Positions 1 through 4,902 of a DNA stretch of 5,254 nt are shown one piece after another (position 1 is the stretch's first letter; each line of letters begins with the position of its first letter). The notes below the pieces were generated by a model that was not told the DNA's origin, made no database searches, and was given only the letters and a program-made list of their open reading frames with translations. The translations under genes and the position numbers were made by a program. The stretch covers positions 1-5,254 of the forward strand of contig WRNK01000107.1 in assembly GCA_009776675.1 (NCBI GenBank), given 5' to 3'. The stretch is from Methanimicrococcus sp. Its GTDB lineage: Archaea > Halobacteriota > Methanosarcinia > Methanosarcinales > Methanosarcinaceae.

Positions 1-10
1 AAGCAGATTC

Positions 11-110
11 CTTAGTTCAAACTCCGGGCAGCTTTATTTAAAATACTCAATTCGGAAAGCTTTGTTTTTAAAATACTCAATCCGGACAACTTTGTTTTTA
101 AAATACTCAA
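11..110. repeat. 30-bp tandem direct repeat, about three copies
   Basis: The word AATACTCAA recurs at 42-50, 72-80 and 102-110, exactly 30 bases apart. It is preceded each time by a T-rich stretch (TTTGTTTTTAA, or TTTATTTAA in the leftmost copy) and by a CCGG/TCGG core (about 23-28, 51-55, 81-86). The two right-hand copies are nearly identical; the left copy is diverged, with two bases missing from its T-run. There are no unique spacers, so this is not a CRISPR array. Because the period is 30, the minus strand reads as a decapeptide repeat (LSILKTKLSG, LSILKTKLSE, LSILN) in the frame of the upstream gene after its TAA, open until TAA at 12-14. Whether it is translated is unknown. The array may continue beyond the left edge. 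Confidence 0.85.
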
Positions 111-125
111 ATGTTTACAGCCAAC

Positions 126-572
126 TTATTTTGTTGCCGGGGCAATTTCAACCAAAATTGCATCACTACAGCCCTCTCCTGTCATTTTTAATGTTATTTG
201 CAAGATATTTGCCAATTTTGTCATAAATTCAATAATAGCTCGGTGCTTATCCAAACCGTCTATTTCGTTGGGGAAGAAATCAAACTCTAAAAATTGGCCT
301 CCCCATGGGAGATATAAGGAAAAATGAACATTGCAGATACTAAAAGAAGCAATGTAATTATGCTCTTTATCAAACAAACAATTTTTTGCCAAGGCATAAT
401 CAAAGCGATCGCGCATTTCGATACCATCGCAATGTATGCGCAAATTATAGTTGTCTTTCAAATACTCACACAACAATTCCCATTTTTCTAAGGGCATGCT
501 GTTTTCTGTGACAATATCTCGAAGGGAGCCATCCTCATAGTAAATTTCTTGCTTAATTTTAATCCAATCCAC
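126..572 (-). CDS. Small acidic protein of unknown function, last gene of the immunity-type cluster
   Basis: I do not recognise a named family. From memory, proteins starting with the DWIKIKQEIYYEDGSLRDI type of sequence occur in bacterial genomes near polymorphic-toxin immunity genes, which suits its place after an Imm42-like gene, but no function is established here. The product is soluble and about 148 residues long, with no signal peptide or membrane segment. It has a Trp-rich helix (KWELLCEYL), a central beta-like part with NVHFSLYLPWGG and FDFFPNEIDGLD, and a C-terminal helix followed by KMTGEGCSDAILVEI. I chose the GTG at 570-572 because it puts MDWIKIK at the N terminus; a GTG at 584 adds four residues (MAII) and is possible. 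The start overlaps the end of the upstream gene by 14 bases and has no clear Shine-Dalgarno, so translational coupling is likely. It ends in TAA and looks intact. Confidence 0.75.
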   Translation of the reverse strand: MDWIKIKQEIYYEDGSLRDIVTENSMPLEKWELLCEYLKDNYNLRIHCDGIEMRDRFDYALAKNCLFDKEHNYIASFSICNVHFSLYLPWGGQFLEFDFFPNEIDGLDKHRAIIEFMTKLANILQITLKMTGEGCSDAILVEIAPATK

Positions 573-1101
573 TATTATCGCCACACATAAAATTGTCTAT
601 CTTTATTGCATCCAGTTCTGCAATTATTATTTTCAACTCATCATTTGTAATGAAACATTCTTTTACCACGATGTTGCTAAGATCGTGAATGGATTCGCTT
701 ATTATATATTCCAACTCGGCTGCAACAATTCTTACTTGTTTTCCGTTGCTTGCAGCAAAAACATAGCAGTTTAAATCTGCGAGTGTTGGCGGTGATATAA
801 AGTAACTGTAATCGTTATCAAAATCATTGTCAACCCAATCCGGAAAGGCTGTCTTATACATTTCAGCAAACGCTTTTTCTTTTTCCATGCCAAATAGCTT
901 TTCGTTAATGGCAAGATTTCTTAATGCTTCCTGAAGCGGCTAAATCTCACTATTAAGAGTGGCAGTTGCAATTTGCTTTGGAAACAACGCGCCATCAATA
1001 CAAAACAACAAAACGCCGCTGCTCCAAAATGAACCTTCGGTGTTCCATTCTTTTATAGCCTGAGTAATAATTGCAAACGTGTGCGGATTACCTATTATCA
1101 T
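559..1101 (-). pseudogene. Imm42-like immunity protein gene interrupted by one in-frame TAG
   Basis: Read through a single TAG at 940-942, this frame gives about 180 residues and no other stop until TAA at 559-561. The N-terminal part (53 codons) begins MIIGNPHTFAIITQAIKEWN and reaches ATATLNSEI just before the TAG. The rest runs PLQEALRNLAINEKLFGMEK, then AFPDWVDNDFDNDYSYFIS, and ends near the KECFITNDELKIIIAELDAI region. From memory this order matches the Imm42 family of polymorphic-toxin immunity proteins: an MIxGxP..FAI start, TLNxE near residue 50, a NEKLF..EKEKAF stretch, then DNDYxYxIS. Such proteins bind and block a cognate toxin in the cytoplasm. The start at 1101 has AAGG nine bases upstream and overlaps the previous frame as ATGA. 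A start at ATG 888 would give only a 109-residue C-terminal piece lacking the conserved N terminus. Recoding of TAG, or a sequencing error, would restore one protein. Confidence 0.7.
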
Positions 1102-1178
1102 TGCTGCCATCCTTTTTCCGGTAAGTTGAAAAGTCTTTTAATTGTGGTTGGAACATCTCTGCCTGTTAACGAATTTGC
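1098..1178 (-). pseudogene. Orphaned 3' end of the upstream unknown gene, beyond its in-frame TGA
   Basis: Directly after the TGA at 1179-1181 the same frame stays open for 26 codons. It reads ANSLTGRDVPTTIKRLF, then NLPEKGWQQ, before a second TGA at 1098-1100. The residue mix looks like protein rather than spacer DNA. The second TGA overlaps the Imm42-like start codon as ATGA, a usual junction between co-translated genes. I infer that this was the original C terminus, and that the upstream TGA is a nonsense change, perhaps from TGG (Trp). It could still be ordinary spacer that is open by chance. Confidence 0.5.
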
Positions 1179-1544
1179 TCATTTGCATACCACTTCATTC
1201 GATTTGCTATCCAACCGCCCCATCATTCTGTTAATTTCCTCAACTGTTAAATTGAAATCTTCGATAAGGCTGTCACTTAACTCCAGTCTTAACTCAGCTT
1301 GTATTTTATGCAACCACTGAGAAAATCTAATTAATTCTCCTTCGTTTTCTTTTGTTAATTCCATAAAACCGGAATCTGTATATGACAGCCAAATTCGATT
1401 GACAATAGAGCAAAAAAGCTCTTTGTTTTCAATTATATCATCGGTTGTGACAATCATTAGCTTATTAATTATCAGCAAGTCGTTGGATAAGCCCATAATT
1501 GTCGGAAAAGATGAAACTAAATCTTCTATCTCATATAGCTTCAT
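1179..1544 (-). CDS. Small protein of unknown function, immunity-type, probably C-terminally truncated
   Basis: This 121-residue product (MKLYEIEDLVSSFPTIMGLS start) is not a family I recognise. It is predicted soluble and mostly helical, with no signal peptide. Visible stretches include NRIWLSYTDSGFMEL, a helix around SQWLHKIQAELRLELSDSL, and EEINRMMGRLDSKSNEVVCK at the end. The ATG at 1542-1544 is well supported: AGGTG (1549-1553) lies four bases upstream. Its position just before an Imm42-like gene, its size and its acidic character suggest an immunity-type protein, but that is context only. The frame continues for 26 coding-like codons after the TGA to an ATGA junction with the next gene, so the ancestral protein was probably about 148 residues. 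The start also overlaps, as ATGA, the end of a disrupted frame upstream. Confidence 0.65.
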   Translation of the reverse strand: MKLYEIEDLVSSFPTIMGLSNDLLIINKLMIVTTDDIIENKELFCSIVNRIWLSYTDSGFMELTKENEGELIRFSQWLHKIQAELRLELSDSLIEDFNLTVEEINRMMGRLDSKSNEVVCK

Positions 1545-1880
1545 AATGCACCTGCCTAAAGGGGTGAGCCGTCAAATGGAAAAACACTATTGGGATTTGA
1601 TTTAAACATTTTCCGGCCCATTAACATCGTAGCGATTCCTCCATACTATTTGATTTTACATATTAGCAACATTAAAATCATAAATCTTATCTTTATATGA
1701 GTTCTTAAAGTCATCAAAATCATCCGTTTTAACAAGAGAAAATGATAGAGTAGAGATTATTTTGGACTTGGGCAAATAATTGGACAGGATTTTTAAACAG
1801 ACTTTTAAAAATTTTTGGATTTGAAACAGATTGTAAAATTTAAATTCTATCAGTCCTTTTCTGTAACCATAATTGAGATA
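1541..1880 (-). pseudogene. Degraded coding remnant, possibly the 3' end of a toxin gene
   Basis: No intact gene exists here, but coding-like peptide can be followed on the minus strand. One frame is open from 1880 to TAA at 1656-1658, with a convincing end KTDDFDDFKNSYKDKIYDF. The same frame continues after the TAA as NQIVWRNRYDVNGPENV to TAA at 1602-1604. A different frame then carries FKSNPNSVFPFDGSPL to TAG at 1556-1558, and AGAL to TGA at 1541-1543. That last TGA overlaps the next gene's ATG as ATGA. The pattern suggests one ancient C-terminal region broken by a TAA, a frameshift near 1602-1608 and a TAG. A toxin C terminus is what one expects just before immunity genes, but I recognise no toxin domain. 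A short alternative frame from ATG 1627 (23 codons, GGAGG at 1638-1642) overlaps it. The part right of about 1790 may be spacer that is open by chance. Confidence 0.45.
1690..1699 (-). promoter_or_regulatory. Possible TATA box for the minus-strand cluster
   Basis: The minus strand reads CATATAAAG here. An archaeal start site about 26 bases downstream would fall near 1669, ahead of GGAGG (1638-1642) and of the gene starting at 1544. It lies inside the decayed remnant in very AT-rich DNA, so chance occurrence is quite possible. Confidence 0.25.
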
Positions 1881-1929
1881 TTATTCAATTTTTTTAATTC
1901 GTGTTTTTTATTTTCCAAGAATCATATAC

Positions 1930-1935
1930 AGAGGA
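1930..1935 (+). promoter_or_regulatory. Shine-Dalgarno site that fixes the glyS start
   Basis: AGAGGA lies eight bases before ATG 1944. It decides against the far-upstream TTG at 1815, which has no such site and would add 43 residues (a Phe-rich, non-conserved stretch) to the synthetase. Confidence 0.75.
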
Positions 1936-1943
1936 CAGTTGAA

Positions 1944-3764
1944 ATGGACACATACGATAAAGTGATTGAACTTGCCAAAAGACGCGGCTTTTTATGGAAC
2001 TCTTTTGAACTTTACGGCGGAGCTGCCGGTTTTTTTGATTACGGGCCGCTTGGATGTGCCGTGAAAAAGAAGGTGGAAAATCTTTGGAGGCATTTCTATG
2101 TCTTAAATGAGGGGTACATGGAAATTGAGGTGCCGACCATCGGTGTGGAAGACATTTTCATTGCTTCCGGTCACGTTGGCGGCTTTTCGGATCCTCTTTG
2201 TGAATGTGCCGGCTGCGGTCAGGCTTTTCGAGCCGACCATCTCATTGAAGCACTCGGCATTGAGGGTGTTGGTGCCTTAAACACAGAACAGCTGGACGAT
2301 TTGATTGAAAAGCACAGCATCAAATGTCCTGAATGCGGCGGCAACTTTGGAAAATCTTTTGAATTCAATTTGATGTTTCAAACCAAAATCGGTCCCGGAA
2401 CCGGAAGGCCGGGTTACTTGAGGCCGGAAACCGCTCAGGGAATGTTTGTCGATTTTCAAAGGCTCTCACGCTTCTACCGTGAAAAATTGCCGTTTGGCGC
2501 CGTTCAAATCGGAAAATCTTACCGAAACGAAATCTCTCCCCGCCAAGGTGTTTTAAGGCTTCGTGAGTTCACGCAAGCCGAATGTGAAATTTTTGTTGAT
2601 CCCGACATCAAAACGCATCCGAACTTTGACAAATACAAAGATGTCGTTTTGTCACTTTATCCGCAATCTGAACAAACAAAGGAAAACGGAAACATTATTA
2701 CAAAAAAAGTCGGCGACGCCGTAAAAGATGGAACAATCGCACATGAATTTTTAGCTTACTGCGTTGCTTTGACCAACGATTTTTTGACGGGCGTTGGCAT
2801 CGCACCTGACCGTCTGCGTTTTCGCCAGCATTTGAGTGATGAAATGGCGCATTATGCAATGGACTGCTGGGATGCGGAAGTCAAAACCGATCGCTTCGGC
2901 TGGGTCGAAGTTGTCGGTATTGCTGACCGCACCAATTACGATTTGTCGGCACATGCAAGTCAAAGCAAAACGGAACTGTCTGTCTATATTGAGTACCCCG
3001 AACCGATTTTTGAAAACAGGTTTGTCATCAAACCGGATATGGGAAAACTGGGGCCGCTCTTTAAAGGAAAAGCCAAAATCGTCGGCGACGCCTTAAAACA
3101 ATTAACACCGGAACAGATTAAAGTTGCCGGCAAAGAAATTATTGTTTCGGTCGATGGTGAAAATGTCAAAATTCCAAAAGAATTGATCGCGTTTGGCGAA
3201 GAAAGTGTCAAAATTTCGGGGCGAACAGTTGTTCCGCATGTGATTGAGCCGTCTTACGGGATTGACAGAATTGTTTACTGTCTCATGGAGCATGCTTACA
3301 ATGAAGAAGACGTCGATGCCGCTGATGTTGATGCGGGTGTTAATGCTGATGACAAAAACAGCGAAGCAAACAAGGAAGACGATGAAACGGATGAAAAAAG
3401 AACTGTGATGAAATTTAAAAACACAATCGCGCCTTACCAAGCCGCCGTTCATCCGCTTCTCGGCAAACCCGAATTAACCGCCGTTTCAAAGAAACTGTTT
3501 GATGACATCATTGCCGCCGGCATCATGGCAGATTATGACGAATCCGGAACAATCGGAAAGCGTTACAGAAGAAATGATGAAATCGGCATCCCTTATTCTG
3601 TGACGATTGACTTTGACACTCTTGAGACGAAGAAAGTAACCATCCGAGACCGCGACACCATGAAACAAATATCTGTAAAGATTGATAAGTTAGTGACCAC
3701 TTTGCAAAATTTAATTTTTGAAAAAGAAACATTTGAAAACAGCGGAAAAATCATTCTCCGCTGA
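1944..3764 (+). CDS. glyS: Glycyl-tRNA synthetase, archaeal/eukaryotic dimeric type
   Basis: This class II enzyme joins glycine to tRNA-Gly in the cytoplasm, using ATP, and works as a homodimer in this family. The 606-residue protein begins MDTYDKVIELAKRRGFLWNS. The motif 1 region lies near EIEVPTI (60-66). A zinc ribbon follows, with CxxC pairs at C88/C91 and C128/C131. Next come RPETAQGMF (160-168), motif 2 as YRNEISPRQG (193-202) with REFTQAE after it, and motif 3 as EPSYGIDRIVY (435-445). The anticodon-binding domain starts near IAPYQAAVHP (495-504) and carries GKRYRRNDEIGIPYSVTIDF. All class II catalytic motifs are present, so it should be active. An acidic stretch at residues 453-486 (15 of 34 are Asp or Glu) sits between catalytic and anticodon domains and looks longer than usual. 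A weak TATA-like ATATTATT near 1877-1884 could give a leader of about 40 bases. It is transcribed alone, diverging from the minus-strand island. Confidence 0.97.
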   Translation: MDTYDKVIELAKRRGFLWNSFELYGGAAGFFDYGPLGCAVKKKVENLWRHFYVLNEGYMEIEVPTIGVEDIFIASGHVGGFSDPLCECAGCGQAFRADHLIEALGIEGVGALNTEQLDDLIEKHSIKCPECGGNFGKSFEFNLMFQTKIGPGTGRPGYLRPETAQGMFVDFQRLSRFYREKLPFGAVQIGKSYRNEISPRQGVLRLREFTQAECEIFVDPDIKTHPNFDKYKDVVLSLYPQSEQTKENGNIITKKVGDAVKDGTIAHEFLAYCVALTNDFLTGVGIAPDRLRFRQHLSDEMAHYAMDCWDAEVKTDRFGWVEVVGIADRTNYDLSAHASQSKTELSVYIEYPEPIFENRFVIKPDMGKLGPLFKGKAKIVGDALKQLTPEQIKVAGKEIIVSVDGENVKIPKELIAFGEESVKISGRTVVPHVIEPSYGIDRIVYCLMEHAYNEEDVDAADVDAGVNADDKNSEANKEDDETDEKRTVMKFKNTIAPYQAAVHPLLGKPELTAVSKKLFDDIIAAGIMADYDESGTIGKRYRRNDEIGIPYSVTIDFDTLETKKVTIRDRDTMKQISVKIDKLVTTLQNLIFEKETFENSGKIILR

Positions 3765-3791
3765 TTCTTTTCTTCATTATTTCATTTTTTT
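3741..3791 (+). terminator. glyS terminator: hairpin across the stop codon plus T-rich tract
   Basis: AGCGGA (3741-3746) pairs perfectly with TCCGCT (3757-3762) around a 10-base loop. The stem covers the last glyS codons and the T of its stop. The DNA after it is T-rich, ending in seven T (3785-3791). Archaeal termination depends mainly on the U-rich tract; the hairpin makes it look like an intrinsic terminator. Confidence 0.5.
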
Positions 3792-3977
3792 GAAAATGTG
3801 TCTTTTCAATTTATTTTGACTTAATATGTTGTTTTTAAATATGAATCAAAACTTTGTAATTTTTTTTGATTATTTCATTATATTAAACAAATTAATTTGA
3901 TTTTATTTAAAATAAACCGTATCATTGAACTGTTTTTATCAAAAATAAATTTTTGATTTAAATCATTCTAAAATGAA
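3792..3977. other. AT-rich intergenic stretch without a visible gene
   Basis: Stops occur in all frames, and I see no coding, tRNA or repeat signal. The only local structure is a short AT palindrome, TCAAAAA/TTTTTGA (3939-3956, four-base loop), which is weak in DNA of this composition. Confidence 0.6.
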
Positions 3978-3981
3978 AAAG

Positions 3982-3989
3982 TATAAATA
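3982..3989 (+). promoter_or_regulatory. Archaeal TATA box upstream of a candidate small RNA
   Basis: TATAAATA is close to the archaeal consensus and is preceded by an A-rich GAAAAAG stretch that could act as a BRE. About 26 bases downstream of its centre is position 4011, where a hairpin begins. No protein gene follows on this strand, so the element points to a non-coding transcript. Confidence 0.4.
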
Positions 3990-4010
3990 CAAAAGAGTAG
4001 TACTAGAAAA

Positions 4011-4171
4011 TAACTCAAATTAAATTGCCTTAATTCTGAGTTTCTCCGTATGATTATTAATTTGTCGTCTTTAAAAATGACAGCAAAAACATAAACCTCT
4101 ACTAAAAACGTTTTAAAATCAAATCCCCATAAATAAGCCTGTTTTAACCCAAAAACAGGCTTCTTTTTTTT
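4011..4171 (+). ncRNA. Candidate small RNA of about 160 nt
   Basis: Three independent signals line up: a TATA box at 3982-3989, a 5' hairpin, and a 3' terminator. The 5' hairpin pairs AACTCAAATTAA (4012-4023) with TTAATT and TGAGTT (4030-4035, 4037-4042), with one bulged C at 4036 and loop ATTGCC. The 3' end would be the hairpin and T-run at 4135-4171. In between, the sequence is A-rich, mostly unpaired and non-coding, with stops in all plus frames. It lies between the glyS terminator and the convergent HD hydrolase gene, so it could be independent or could act antisense to the 3' end of that gene's mRNA. It matches no RNA family I know. An alternative is plain spacer with one strong terminator. 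Confidence 0.35.
4135..4171 (+). terminator. Strong hairpin followed by eight T
   Basis: AAGCCTGTTTT (4135-4145) pairs perfectly with AAAACAGGCTT (4152-4162) around the loop AACCCA. A C and then eight T (4164-4171) follow. The T-run is on the plus-strand side only, so it ends rightward transcription. It lies about 370 bases after glyS, which already has its own signal, so it probably serves the candidate small RNA or acts as a backstop between convergent genes. Confidence 0.7.
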
Positions 4172-4209
4172 AATGACAAAATTTTGGATACATCATGAGA
4201 TATTCAACA

Positions 4210-4764
4210 TTAAATGTACTGCCGGTAAGACTCCATTTTTGATTTCAATCGATTTGCTGCATAAGTATGGCTGCTGCCAAGCATTTCAAGAATAATTTTT
4301 GATTCTTCCAAATATTCAGCGATTTTTTCAGACGTCCACAAAGACGGCGGCTTTTGAAGATTGGTAATCCGGTCGCACATTTTAATGAGGGAAATGTCTT
4401 TTGGTCCCTCCTTTATTCTCTGAAGATATTCACGAATCGGTTGGTTCTTTCTTTTTGTTAGGAGGTCAACGCCGTGAGCGACTTGGGGGTTAAAGTGGTT
4501 TTCAAGTTGTTCTTTTGTGATGGAGGTGTCTTCTAAAATGTCGTGGAGGAGGGCAATTTGGATGGCGTTTTCGAGGTTTATTGCCGGTTCATTTTTGTCG
4601 GCTATGAGGACTTCGTTGGCGACCATGCAAAGATGGATGACATAGGGTAAGTTTGTGTTGTAGAATTGGTTGTTGTGGGCTTCGGCGGCGTAGAGGAGGG
4701 CTTGGTTGTAGAGGGATTGGAGGGAGTGGGATTGAGGGGTTTGGGAGTGTGAAGGGGAGGTCAT
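4210..4764 (-). CDS. Stand-alone RelA/SpoT-type HD phosphohydrolase
   Basis: The 184-residue protein consists of an HD hydrolase domain like that of SpoT and of the small MESH1 type, which removes pyrophosphate from (p)ppGpp in a metal-dependent reaction; MESH1 is also known to act on NADPH. The expected motifs are all visible: H44 in YVIHLCMVAN, the HD pair H74-D75 with E78-D79 in ALLHDILEDT, and D131 in KMCDRITNL. There is no synthetase domain, so only hydrolysis is expected. The true substrate in this organism is unknown. The first 15 residues are Ser/Gln/Pro-rich and look added in front of the usual LYNQALLYAAEAH start. No Shine-Dalgarno precedes ATG 4764. Of the first 33 codons 23 end in C and G is nearly absent, while the last third of the gene has ordinary A/T-ended codons. 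It ends in TAA and is convergent with glyS. Confidence 0.88.
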   Translation of the reverse strand: MTSPSHSQTPQSHSLQSLYNQALLYAAEAHNNQFYNTNLPYVIHLCMVANEVLIADKNEPAINLENAIQIALLHDILEDTSITKEQLENHFNPQVAHGVDLLTKRKNQPIREYLQRIKEGPKDISLIKMCDRITNLQKPPSLWTSEKIAEYLEESKIILEMLGSSHTYAANRLKSKMESYRQYI

Positions 4765-4791
4765 TTGGGATCACATGAGGAGTTAGGTTTT

Positions 4792-4800
4792 TTTATGTAT
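4792..4800 (-). promoter_or_regulatory. TATA-like element for the HD hydrolase gene
   Basis: The minus strand reads ATACATAAA, centred 32 bases before the ATG. An archaeal start about 26 bases downstream falls near 4770, giving a leader of only about six bases. This agrees with the absence of a Shine-Dalgarno site, so the mRNA is likely nearly leaderless. Confidence 0.35.
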
Positions 4801-4902
4801 GAAGTTTTGGAGTATTATCTGAAAAAGGATAAAATATTATTCATCGTATGCAAAAACACGGATGATTTTTTGTGTTGGAAATGGAAGGCAAAAAAGAATT
4901 AA
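4795..4902 (+). CDS. Possible 35-residue small protein, or remnant of one
   Basis: ATG 4795 opens a frame reading MYEVLEYYLKKDKILFIVCK, then NTDDFLCWKWKAKKN, ending in TAA. GAGGAG (4777-4782) lies 12 bases upstream, rather far for a ribosome site. The residue mix is plausible (Tyr/Lys-rich helix, basic tail) but the length can arise by chance. The frame is also open to the left as HEELGFF, so it could be the tail of a lost gene. It overlaps the HD gene's promoter on the other strand. No family recognised. Confidence 0.25.
   Translation: MYEVLEYYLKKDKILFIVCKNTDDFLCWKWKAKKN

Noticed and set aside
11..110. CRISPR array near the Cas3-like remnant's genome region
   Set aside because: The 30-bp units follow each other directly with no spacers and vary in sequence.
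886..888. ATG 888 as the true start of a short intact gene
   Set aside because: It would drop the conserved MIIGNP and TLNSE part, which is clearly present upstream in the same frame, and it has no ribosome site.
1081..1320. Plus-strand open frame of 79 codons
   Set aside because: It mirrors the minus-strand unknown gene and the 5' part of the Imm42-like gene, which have better starts and protein-like composition.
1399..1605. Plus-strand open frame of 68 codons
   Set aside because: It is antisense to the 5' part of the gene at 1544-1179 and shows no family features.
1815..1943. N-terminal extension of GlyRS from a TTG codon
   Set aside because: The 43 added residues are Phe/Asn-rich and non-conserved, there is no ribosome site at 1815, and ATG 1944 has AGAGGA at good spacing and starts with the typical DTYDKVIELAKRRGF sequence.
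1800..1943. T-box riboswitch before glyS
   Set aside because: I see no T-box core sequence, specifier stem or terminator/antiterminator pair, and T-boxes are not expected in archaea.
2836..3452. Several open frames in other frames inside glyS
   Set aside because: They are overlaps of a well-supported synthetase gene and lack ribosome sites or recognisable motifs.
3939..3956. Palindrome TCAAAAA/TTTTTGA as operator or terminator
   Set aside because: It is short, pure AT except for one pair, and expected by chance in this composition.
4589..4774. Pro/Leu-rich frame overlapping the HD gene start
   Set aside because: It is a shadow created by the C-rich coding; the HD motifs lie in the other frame.
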